Source: Nocardia sp. NBC_00565 (GTDB lineage: Bacteria > Actinomycetota > Actinomycetes > Mycobacteriales > Mycobacteriaceae). Taken from it: a stretch of DNA of 64,000 nt. The translations under genes were made by a program, and so were the position numbers. Location of the stretch: the NCBI RefSeq assembly GCF_036345915.1, contig NZ_CP107785.1:7874001-7938000 (forward strand), written 5' to 3'. Positions within the stretch are counted from its first letter, which is position 1, and every line of letters starts with the position of its first letter. Under the pieces are notes generated by a model, which ran no database searches, was not told the origin of the DNA, and saw only the letters and a program-made list of their open reading frames with translations. This document shows, piece after piece, positions 27,771 through 34,632 of the stretch.

Positions 27771-28361
27771 TCAACGTGCAGGTAGATACATGGCCAAGGC
27801 TTCAGTGAGTCGACGTGTCTCGGCACATGGTTCACCGGCTTTGGCCCCGGATGAGCCGTATCGATTCAGTACGTGGAAATCGACGATTCCGGCGGGGACC
27901 TCAACGGCCAGCCAGCACCCCAGGTCGTGTGTGGCACCAGCGCCGCGAAACTGAAGAGCCTGATGGGCACCGACAGTTGTGGGCATGTAGTCCACATAGT
28001 CGGTGCGCTGCCTGGACTCTTCGAGTGTGTGTTCCGATGACAGGACACTAAAGGTGTACGCCTTCGGCTCGGACTGCCAACTGCATACCTTCCAGCCGGT
28101 GGGGTCGACCCCGGCAACGGTGTTTTCCTTGGTGGAAGTGTTCAACCCGAGCGCAGTGAGCGCAGAATCGGGGATGGTGCACGGATCCCAAACGGCGGCT
28201 TCAGGGGCGGTCGATGTCGTCGCCGCGGCAGTTGTCTTCGGTGCGCTCGTGGTGGCCGCAGTCGGCTTCCCCTCCGTCGAATCGCCATTGCACCCGGCGA
28301 GCACCAGTGCCGCGCCAATGGCCAAGGCCGCAGCGGGCAATGCCTTCGCTCTACCAGTCAT
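27771..28361 (-). CDS. DUF3558 lipoprotein
   Basis: A 196-aa lipoprotein. The signal peptide ends in lipobox LAGC (residues 21-24 of MTGRAKALPAAALAIGAALV then LAGCNG). A Ser/Thr/Ala linker precedes a DUF3558 domain starting WDPCTIPDSALTALGL with GWKVCSWQSE and a later GEPCAETRR. DUF3558 lipoproteins frequently accompany ESX-associated genes in Nocardia. It is the first gene of the cassette, nine bases before the PE-like gene. Its role is unknown. Confidence 0.88.
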   Translation of the reverse strand: MTGRAKALPAAALAIGAALVLAGCNGDSTEGKPTAATTSAPKTTAAATTSTAPEAAVWDPCTIPDSALTALGLNTSTKENTVAGVDPTGWKVCSWQSEPKAYTFSVLSSEHTLEESRQRTDYVDYMPTTVGAHQALQFRGAGATHDLGCWLAVEVPAGIVDFHVLNRYGSSGAKAGEPCAETRRLTEALAMYLPAR

Positions 28362-28475
28362 TCGCGTACCCCTTCACTACTACCAAGTGCCAAGGGGCCA
28401 CGCGCATCCCCCGCTGGCCCGCACTTTACCGTCGGCCGCTCGCGACCTGCAATGAGCGGGCAGGCGGAACAAGAT

Positions 28476-28510
28476 CGAGACCTCCCGCGTCAGACGAGCG
28501 GGAGGTCTCG
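28476..28510. terminator. Terminator hairpin after DUF397/HTH module 2
   Basis: CGAGACCTCCCGC and GCGGGAGGTCTCG form a perfect 13-bp stem around a 9-nt loop. It lies 11 bp past the DUF397 stop on the minus strand and separates that module from the type VII cassette promoter. Confidence 0.8.
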
Positions 28511-28520
28511 AATCGATCGA

Positions 28521-28739
28521 CTACGACCGGCGGAATTCCCCATCAGAGATGGCGGCAGCGAACGCATCCCACGCGCCGCCACCGAACACCAGGGCTGGGC
28601 CATCCGGATTCTTCGAGTCCCGGACACCGACGAGATTGCTGGACAGGAACGCGACCTCGACGCAGTCCTTCGTGCCGGAGCTTCGGGTGCTCTTGAACCA
28701 GCGAGCCCCTGCGAGGTCGATCTCGTACTTGTCGCTCAC
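28521..28739 (-). CDS. DUF397 protein (module 2)
   Basis: A 72-aa protein. GTG 28739 is chosen because it forms a GTGA overlap with the upstream HTH stop, mirroring the ATGA overlap of module 1. The motifs are LAGARWFKSTRSSGTKDCVE, VGVRDSKNPDGPALVFGG and AWDAFAAAISDGEF. It is closer to the first DUF397 of module 1 than to the second. Confidence 0.9.
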   Translation of the reverse strand: MSDKYEIDLAGARWFKSTRSSGTKDCVEVAFLSSNLVGVRDSKNPDGPALVFGGGAWDAFAAAISDGEFRRS

Positions 28740-29617
28740 GTCGCGCACTCCCTAGCTAGCTGCCGAAGCAGGCTCCTGCTGTTCGTCTCATCCAGCGCCG
28801 CGCGTCGGATGGACGCATGAGCCACATGGTAGCGCTCCACGTCTGCCTGCGACTCCAGATATAAGTCCCCCGTGAAGTTTTCGAGGTAGACGACTGATGG
28901 CTCGATTGGTTCGTTCTTCTTGTCCAGTCCGAAGTCGACGACTGTGAACATTCCAACCGGATCTCCCAATGGGATGCCTGCACTGTAGGGGAGCACCCGC
29001 AGTGTGAGGTTCGGTCGCGTCGACATGTCGGCGAGGTGTCGCAGTTGGGCAGCCATGATTTGGCGGCTCCCAACCACGCGTCGTAACGCACACTCGAGCA
29101 GTACAACATCGAACTCGGTTGGTTGGCGTTTGCGAGTGAGAATGTTCTGGCGACGTCGCTTCAGTTGCACCCGTCGTTCGATTTCGTCAGGGGTGTCGGT
29201 AGGGCTCGCCGTGCGGGCCAGAATGCGTGCATAGTCCGGAGTCTGCAACAGCCCCAACACCACGTCGGGCGAATACGACGTCAGCCTGCGCGCAGCCGCC
29301 TCCAACCCCACGTAGACATTGAAGTCCTCCGGGATCAGCTTCCCGTAGTCATGCCACCAACTCTTCCCCGACGCCTCCTGCGCCAGCCCGAGCAATCCGG
29401 CGGTGACGACATCGCTTGCGCTGTACACACTGCACAGCTCCCGAATATCGAGCAGTCGTATCTTGTGCGTCTGTCCCGTCTCCAATCGCTGTAGCGTGGT
29501 CGTGCCGCGTTCGATCAGCCGCGCGGCTTCCGGCATGGTCATTCCGGCCTGCAAGCGCAGGTCTCGGAGGTGCCGTCCCAGTTGCCGTCGCGGCACAGTG
29601 CTTCCTGATTCCGACAT
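28736..29617 (-). CDS. XRE-type HTH regulator with DUF5753 (copy 2)
   Basis: A 293-aa paralogue of the regulator at 13408-14367. The HTH is LGRHLRDLRLQAGMTMPEAA with LQRLETGQTHKIRLLDIREL, and DUF5753 follows from SWWHDYGKLIPEDFNVYVGL. ATG 29617 has AGGGGG upstream and places PRRQLGR right at the N-terminus, which helps judge the start of copy 1. A divergent DUF4254 gene lies beyond the spacer. Confidence 0.9.
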   Translation of the reverse strand: MSESGSTVPRRQLGRHLRDLRLQAGMTMPEAARLIERGTTTLQRLETGQTHKIRLLDIRELCSVYSASDVVTAGLLGLAQEASGKSWWHDYGKLIPEDFNVYVGLEAAARRLTSYSPDVVLGLLQTPDYARILARTASPTDTPDEIERRVQLKRRRQNILTRKRQPTEFDVVLLECALRRVVGSRQIMAAQLRHLADMSTRPNLTLRVLPYSAGIPLGDPVGMFTVVDFGLDKKNEPIEPSVVYLENFTGDLYLESQADVERYHVAHASIRRAALDETNSRSLLRQLARECAT

Positions 29618-29894
29618 GGGCCCCCTGCCTCAGTTCTCGGATGTGAAGGTGATTCGTGCGTGTATGTACCGATCTCCGCAAATGGATCTTGGCCTCGCCG
29701 TTCGGCGCGATCGGAATGAAATCCCCATGAAGACGCTGACTCCTCCGCCTGTCGCGTGCTGTGCTGTTGCCGCGCCCGGCCGGGGAGTCCAAGGAAACTG
29801 AGAAACCTATTGGATCACAACGGAATGCTGTTATCCGCAGATTCGGCCGGGTGCACCCGAATTCACCGATACGAACCGAGCTTCGAGGACCGCC

Positions 29895-30320
29895 GTGCTG
29901 ATCGAACCGCTGCCGACCAAAGGGGACGTCCTGCGCGCCTGTCGCGGCGTCGAACACACCGCCCACCCACTGCTACGCGCGGCCTATGAACTCGCCTGCC
30001 TGCACGAACGCAGCCCGTCCGATGAGCATCAGGGCACCGATATCAATTGCCGCAGAGCAGGTTTGGTCCGCGAGATCGATCGCTGGGTCTACGCACACCT
30101 ACCGCCGGCGCACGGTTGCGCCTCGGTGCACACCGAAACACTGGGCACCGTGATCGACCGCCTCGCCGAGTACACCGCGATCGCCTACACCGCCCTGGCC
30201 AGCCCATCCGACAACGACCTCGGCGACGCCTGGGAGCGTTTGGCCGAATTAGCCGTCGGCTACGAGGATTTGGCCGACGAGGTCACCACCGGCCGCCGCC
30301 GCCTCCCCGGCGGCCCCTGA
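29895..30320 (+). CDS. DUF4254 protein
   Basis: A 141-aa helical protein from GTG 29895 with GAGGAC just upstream. The family signature is visible in LLRAAYELACLHERS and in the paired stretch LVREIDRWVYAHLPPAHGC followed by HTETLGTVIDRLAEYTAIAY. DUF4254 proteins are common beside HTH-DUF5753 genes in Nocardia. Their function is unknown. Confidence 0.8.
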   Translation: MLIEPLPTKGDVLRACRGVEHTAHPLLRAAYELACLHERSPSDEHQGTDINCRRAGLVREIDRWVYAHLPPAHGCASVHTETLGTVIDRLAEYTAIAYTALASPSDNDLGDAWERLAELAVGYEDLADEVTTGRRRLPGGP

Positions 30321-30810
30321 CCCCACCGATGCCCATCATCGACGCAGCAAACCTGAGATTAACTAAATATTAGCCATGACTTCTTGTGCTGCCCGATCCG
30401 TGTATCAACGCGCGCCGACGCCACTGCGGTGTTCCCGTCCGAAGCCCCTCACGGTCGACCTCAAATCAACTTGTTGAACTATTAACCCGCAGGTAGGCGT
30501 CGTGCGAGCGCGGGACGGGCCCGCAGCAGTCTCCGTTGCCCCCTTACCTCGCGCACGAAAGAGGCGCACAATGATTGCGATACACCGGCTTCAGGGATTG
30601 TGATCGGTGGGTAGCTGGATGTCCGCCGACAACATTCGGACGGGCATCTCCCGTGATGACAGCGTCCACATACGGGGTCGCGGCGCCTGGATCCACTGCT
30701 GGCATCGCCGCCGCGCTCCGCACCACACTCAGCGCCGGGCGTGCGAATGCTGCCCGTAGCGACTACGGCCGCTCCCGCCAGTTCGGCGCCATCAACCGAT
30801 AGGAAGCGCC
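30321..30810. other. Intergenic region, no identifiable gene
   Basis: About 490 bp. There is a short AT-rich segment near 30350-30380 (GAGATTAACTAAATATTAGCC), possibly a promoter. A minus-strand frame ending at 30482 (FVREVRGQRRLLRARPALAR) has protein-like basic character but no family match. Nothing else is supported. Confidence 0.4.
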
Positions 30811-31245
30811 ATGTCAGAGCAGAACAAGGCCGCCGCCAAGCGCGTCTTCGACGCATGGAATACGCGAGATCTCGATGTATTCGACGAGGTGATCGCGGTC
30901 GACTGCATCAACCACGATCCACAGAACCCGTTCGCCGATGTCCATGGCCCCGACAGCTTCAAAAGGCTCGGGCAGATGTATCTCGCCGCGTTCTCGGATC
31001 AACGGTTCTTGGTCAACGAACAGATCGCCGAGGGCGATTTCGTCACTACCCGATGGACGGCGACGGGCACCAACGACGGCGAGATGATGGGCATGTCCCC
31101 GACAGGCAAATCAGCGGTCGTTCAGGGAATCTCGATCAGTCGCTTCCGGGACGGCAAGATCGTCGAAAGCTGGGCATGCTGGGACACACTCGGGATGATG
31201 CAGCAACTCGGCGTCGCCCAGTCTGCGCACTCTGCAACAACCTGA
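30811..31245 (+). CDS. SnoaL-like ester-cyclase-type protein
   Basis: A 144-aa NTF2-fold protein. ATG 30811 has AGGAAGC upstream. It opens KAAAKRVFDAWNTRDLDVFD, has the family pocket residues in NHDPQNPF and the GKIVESWACWDTLGMMQQLG ending typical of SnoaL-like polyketide cyclase relatives. These enzymes or binding proteins act on small hydrophobic substrates. It is not in a biosynthetic operon here, so the substrate is unknown. Confidence 0.85.
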   Translation: MSEQNKAAAKRVFDAWNTRDLDVFDEVIAVDCINHDPQNPFADVHGPDSFKRLGQMYLAAFSDQRFLVNEQIAEGDFVTTRWTATGTNDGEMMGMSPTGKSAVVQGISISRFRDGKIVESWACWDTLGMMQQLGVAQSAHSATT

Positions 31246-31249
31246 CTCG

Positions 31250-31549
31250 TCGACGTGGATGCGTACCGTGTCCCTGTTTCATATGGTGGACCAGGACCGG
31301 AATGAGCTGGATGGCGGGCTCGGTGACGCTGTAGGTGGCACGCCAGTCCGCGCCCGGCGTTGTCGCGGGTGAGCAGTCCCGCATCGGTCAAGGTGCGCAG
31401 CCGGTCGGCCAGGATATTGGACGCGATGCCCTCTTCGGACTGTGGCTGCAACCAGCGACGGCGGTCGCCGAACATCATGTCGCGCAGCAGGAGCGGCGAC
31501 CGCCGATCACGTCGATCGCGGCGTTGATGGGGCGGCCGGAGCGCGGCAC
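31250..31549 (-). pseudogene. HxlR-family regulator, frameshifted
   Basis: GTG 31549 with GGAGG five bases upstream opens PRSGRPINAAIDVIGG, the HxlR start. The continuation LLLRDMMFGDRRRW, GIASNILADRLRTLTDAGLL is in a second frame, and TYSVTEPAIQLIPVLVH is in a third. Shifts lie near 31495-31505 and 31340-31350. Winged-helix residues are otherwise well kept, so inactivation appears recent. It is divergent from the RibD-like reductase, the usual HxlR target layout, and a perfect palindrome remains in the spacer. Sequencing error would be the alternative explanation. Confidence 0.75.
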
Positions 31550-31597
31550 GAAACCTCCGCATCGACTGCTTGCACTTTACAAGCACCTCGGGCAAAC

Positions 31598-31616
31598 TGA
31601 TTGCACATTGCAATCA
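31598..31616. promoter_or_regulatory. Operator palindrome TGATTGCA-CAT-TGCAATCA
   Basis: A perfect 8-bp inverted repeat with 3-bp spacer ends 14 bp before the reductase ATG. A second imperfect dyad CTTG-N7-CAAG lies at 31569-31583. Both lie in the divergent spacer facing the HxlR pseudogene, so they are probably its former operators. Confidence 0.55.
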
Positions 31617-31630
31617 GAAGGGGTGTTTCG

Positions 31631-32275
31631 ATGACACAGCTCGTGCGCGTCCATAACTTCAACGTCTCCAGCGATGGGTACGGAGCGGGGATTGGGCAAA
31701 GCCTGGAGCGTCCTTTCGGGCACGCCGACGGGCCGGCGCTGTTCTCGTGGGCCGGGGCGACCGCGAGCTGGGTCAACCGCACCGAACCCGGGGGGACGCG
31801 CGGTCTCGACGACTACTGCACGCGCGAGTTCCATCGCAATATCGGGGCCGAGATCATGGGGCGCAACAAGTTCGGACCACAGCGCGGTCCGTGGGAGAAT
31901 CTCGACTGGCAGGGCTGGTGGGGCGACGAACCGCCGTTCCGCACACCAGTATTCGTGCTCACCCACCATGAACGACCCTCGTTCACCTTGGGAGAAACAA
32001 CGTTTCATTTCCTGAGCGCATCACCGCAGGACGCCCTGGCACAGGCGAAGGCGGCCGCCGACGGAAAGGACGTGCGGATCGGCGGCGGCGTCGCCACGGT
32101 CCGTGAATTCCTGGCCGCCGACCTCATCGACACCATGCACTGCGCTGTCGCGCCCGTCGAACTCGCCGCTGGCGAACAACTCTGGGACAGTCCCGATCAC
32201 CTCCTGGACCGCTTCCACCTGGAGAAGATCCCGAGCCCGAGCGGCGTTGTCCACCACTTCTTCTGGCGCCGCTGA
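31631..32275 (+). CDS. RibD C-terminal-type (dihydrofolate reductase fold) oxidoreductase
   Basis: A 214-aa NADPH-dependent reductase-fold protein. ATG 31631 has AAGGGG upstream. The core contains TREFHRNIGAEIMGRNKFGP, VLTHHERPSF, and RIGGGVATVREFLAADLIDT with the GG turn for nucleotide. The C-terminal MHCAVAPVELAAGEQLWDS is a standard family strand. Such stand-alone proteins are often under HxlR control and their substrates are unknown. Confidence 0.87.
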   Translation: MTQLVRVHNFNVSSDGYGAGIGQSLERPFGHADGPALFSWAGATASWVNRTEPGGTRGLDDYCTREFHRNIGAEIMGRNKFGPQRGPWENLDWQGWWGDEPPFRTPVFVLTHHERPSFTLGETTFHFLSASPQDALAQAKAAADGKDVRIGGGVATVREFLAADLIDTMHCAVAPVELAAGEQLWDSPDHLLDRFHLEKIPSPSGVVHHFFWRR

Positions 32276-32285
32276 ACCGTGTACC

Positions 32286-32649
32286 TTGAACCCGAATTGG
32301 CAGAGCGAATTGGAAAAGATTGATCCAAACGTGCGGCCTTGGGTGGGATCGGCGGTGCAGTACGGAAATGCGGCGGGTATCGATCCTCGGCTTGTGATGG
32401 CGATCGTCTACAACGAGGGTGGATACCGATCCGATTCGTTCATCGAGAAAAGTCCTGTCGCGTACGAGCAGTTCAATCCTTCAGTTCACCGAGGTGCGAG
32501 CGTTTTCAGCCTGGGGGAGGATGGTGGCTCCGCACACCCCGCGAGAATAATAAATGGAATTCGCATGCAGAACCGCCCAGCCGTGGGAGGCCGTGTGAAG
32601 GGTAGGAATGTGTCGAGGCGGGCTCGACATCAGTCGATGGAGGATCATT
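32286..32649 (+). pseudogene. Lytic transglycosylase-like remnant
   Basis: From a TTG at 32286 the frame reads LNPNWQSELEKIDPNVRPWV, then GNAAGIDPRLVMAIVYNEGG, resembling a peptidoglycan lytic transglycosylase core with a catalytic Glu in NEGGY. After about 60 residues similarity stops (SVHRGASVFSLGEDGG onward), no signal peptide is present, and no proper start codon was found. The frame runs on to 32657, past the start of the next gene. It is a gene fragment, probably the N-terminal catalytic part of a lost secreted enzyme. Confidence 0.5.
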
Positions 32650-32886
32650 ATGAGTAAGAAGTTTCGGACCACAGCAGCAGTCTTAGCGATGGCTCCGGTG
32701 ATCGCCTTGGGCTCGGGCGTGGCCGCCGCCGAACCGGCCCCAGCACCGGCCCCAGTACCGGTATCAGCATCGGCACCCGCTGACGCGGTCCAGCCAGTTT
32801 CCCTGCCGCTACTTTTCCCGTGGAGTTTCGTCATATGCTTCCCAACGATCCTCGCCCTCCCGCTCTATTTCGCCTGCGTGGCGTGA
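32650..32886 (+). CDS. Small secreted Ala/Pro-rich protein
   Basis: A 78-aa protein with GGAGG six bases before ATG 32650. It has a signal peptide (MSKKFRTTAAVLAMAPVIAL, cleavage probably after VAAAEP region), then a Pro/Ala stretch (APAPAPVPVSASAPAD) and a hydrophobic C-terminal segment PLLFPWSFVICFPTILALPL with two cysteines. The hydrophobic tail could anchor it in a membrane. No known family. Confidence 0.65.
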   Translation: MSKKFRTTAAVLAMAPVIALGSGVAAAEPAPAPAPVPVSASAPADAVQPVSLPLLFPWSFVICFPTILALPLYFACVA

Positions 32887-33066
32887 GCCACAGATCAGGG
32901 TCGAGGTTGGGTCGAGGTGAGCGGTGTCGCAGATCGCCTGGCCTGACCCAGTAGGTTCCCATCGGGTATATGAGCCTTCCAGCCGACGATGTGGGCGGGA
33001 AGGCTCGATGACGATGACCACGAGGAAAAGGCACACCCTGGAGCTTGTTGTTCAATCTTGTGCACC

Positions 33067-33834
33067 TCACTCGAGGCCCGGTAACTCCGCGTCGGCCCGG
33101 TGATTGATGATCACGCCACTTTCGAAGGCGCGTTTGACCAGAAACATGCGTTTCTGGTTCTGCGGCAAGGCTTCGATCTGGAATATTTTGAACAAGGCCC
33201 GCATGTGGGTCTTGACAGTGGAGATACTCAGGCACAGATCGTGTGCGATCCGGCAGTTCGACGCGGGGTATGCGTAGGGAGTCTGTGCGCCGCACGGGCG
33301 GCACAGCGCCGCCAGAACCAGATATTGGGCCTCGGTGAGCGAATTCCGGATGGGTTGGGCATCGTTGGCAATTGTTATTTCATCGTCGGATGGCTGGCCG
33401 TCTCGGAAAATGAATACCGATTGCCCGACATGAACAACATCGCCGGAGTTGAGTCTCCGGCACCCATCGATGCGCTCGTCGTTGACGAATGTTCCGTTCT
33501 TCGACATTCCGTTGTCGACGATGACCCAGCAGTCGCGCATCCACTCGATGATGGCGTGCAGACGCGATGCGGTCGCATCGGCCGTCACGATTATGTCGGC
33601 TGCATCCGACCGCCCGATCGTCATACGGGGCGCGTCGCGATTCAGTGAGATATCGCGCCAAATTCCATGGCTGATCTGCTGCGACAGAGTCGGACAAATG
33701 GCCGACCGGGGCCGCGCGGGCGATCTTGCCACCGAATGCAGTTCGCGATACATGGCCTCTGATCCGCTTGACGTGGACATGACTTGCGTTCCCGTTCGAC
33801 GTACATTGCGAGCCGCGGGCTCCAGCCGCTTCAC
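33067..33834 (-). CDS. FHA-domain regulator with C-terminal winged/LuxR-like HTH
   Basis: A protein of about 255 aa. The FHA domain (about 70-155) has the phosphothreonine-binding pattern MTIGRSDAADIIVTADATAS RLHA and MSKNGTFVNDERIDG. The C-terminal part LTEAQYLVLAALCRP then CRIAHDLCLSISTVKTHMRA and LFKIFQIE is HTH-like. This is the layout of a phosphorylation-responsive DNA-binding protein that would read a Ser/Thr kinase signal. GTG 33834 has GGAAAGG upstream; ATG 33780 is an alternative start. It is divergent from the truncated protease. Confidence 0.75.
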   Translation of the reverse strand: MKRLEPAARNVRRTGTQVMSTSSGSEAMYRELHSVARSPARPRSAICPTLSQQISHGIWRDISLNRDAPRMTIGRSDAADIIVTADATASRLHAIIEWMRDCWVIVDNGMSKNGTFVNDERIDGCRRLNSGDVVHVGQSVFIFRDGQPSDDEITIANDAQPIRNSLTEAQYLVLAALCRPCGAQTPYAYPASNCRIAHDLCLSISTVKTHMRALFKIFQIEALPQNQKRMFLVKRAFESGVIINHRADAELPGLE

Positions 33835-34121
33835 TCAGTGTGCGCCTTTCCGGCGCTGACCACCTGAGTAGTTGGCTACTTCTCTGCATCGGCCGGGTCC
33901 ACTGGTGCCCCATGACTCGTGGATGACATCAAAGACCCTGCTCACCACGCTGATCTGCGAGCGTTCCCCGGTTCCGCCCAGGTGTGAGTGTTTCCAACCC
34001 TGAGGACGATGGCCCTATCCCGCACCCTGCGAGCAAAGTTGATGGTGTTCACCTGAGGGGAAACGAGCAGAACACTATTCGCGCCGCACTGGACCGCTGC
34101 GGCTCAACCATCGGATTCGAC

Positions 34122-34613
34122 ATGTTCAAGAAATTCGCGGGCGCTGCCGCCGTTCTCGCAGCGAGCGCAATCATGGTCGGGCAGCAAGCAGGTACCGCGC
34201 ACGCCGCAGGTCCGGCCGTGCTGGGCGGTGGTTCCGGCATCATCGTCGATGATCAGAGCATCTGCACCCTCACCACGATCGGGCGTGATTCAGCAGGCAG
34301 GTTGGTCGGGTTCACGGCAGGACACTGCGGTGACGCAGGTGCCGCGGTGGTTGCCGAGGCCGACAGTGACGCCGGAGTCGTCGGCAACCTCGCCTACTCG
34401 AACAAAGACATGGACTACGCCGTGATCGTGTTCGATGCGGGCAAGGTCGTGCCGGTGAACCGCGTCGGCAACACGACGATCACCGGATTGGGCAGTCCAG
34501 CGCAGTTCCCGGATATCGCCTGCAAGGAAGGTCGGACCTCGGGCCAAACCTGTGGACTGAGCTACGGTGGTCACCCACATTGGACGAGCCGTCACCCAGG
34601 GATGTCCGGGTGA
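34122..34613 (+). pseudogene. Secreted chymotrypsin-like protease lacking the catalytic Ser region
   Basis: The 163-aa product has a signal peptide (MFKKFAGAAAVLAASAIMVG ... AHA-AGP), the catalytic His68 in GFTAGHCG and Asp98 in DMDYAVIVFD, as in small Rv1815-type S1 proteases. After GRTSGQTCGLSYGG it diverges into HPHWTSRHPGMSG-stop, encoded by the terminator hairpin of the next gene. The GDSGG segment with the catalytic serine is missing. A deletion appears to have joined the protease to the acyl-CoA dehydrogenase terminator. Confidence 0.7.
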
Positions 34614-34619
34614 CGGCTC
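34586..34619. terminator. Terminator hairpin of the acyl-CoA dehydrogenase gene
   Basis: GAGCCGTCACCC and GGGTGACGGCTC form a perfect 12-bp stem with a 10-nt loop, 13 bp past the dehydrogenase stop. The truncated protease frame terminates inside its right arm. Confidence 0.75.
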
Positions 34620-34632
34620 GCGCAGGCCATGT

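Noticed and set aside
30482..30856. A 124-aa minus-strand ORF
   Set aside because: Arg-rich shadow-like composition, no ribosome site and overlap with the start of the SnoaL-like gene.
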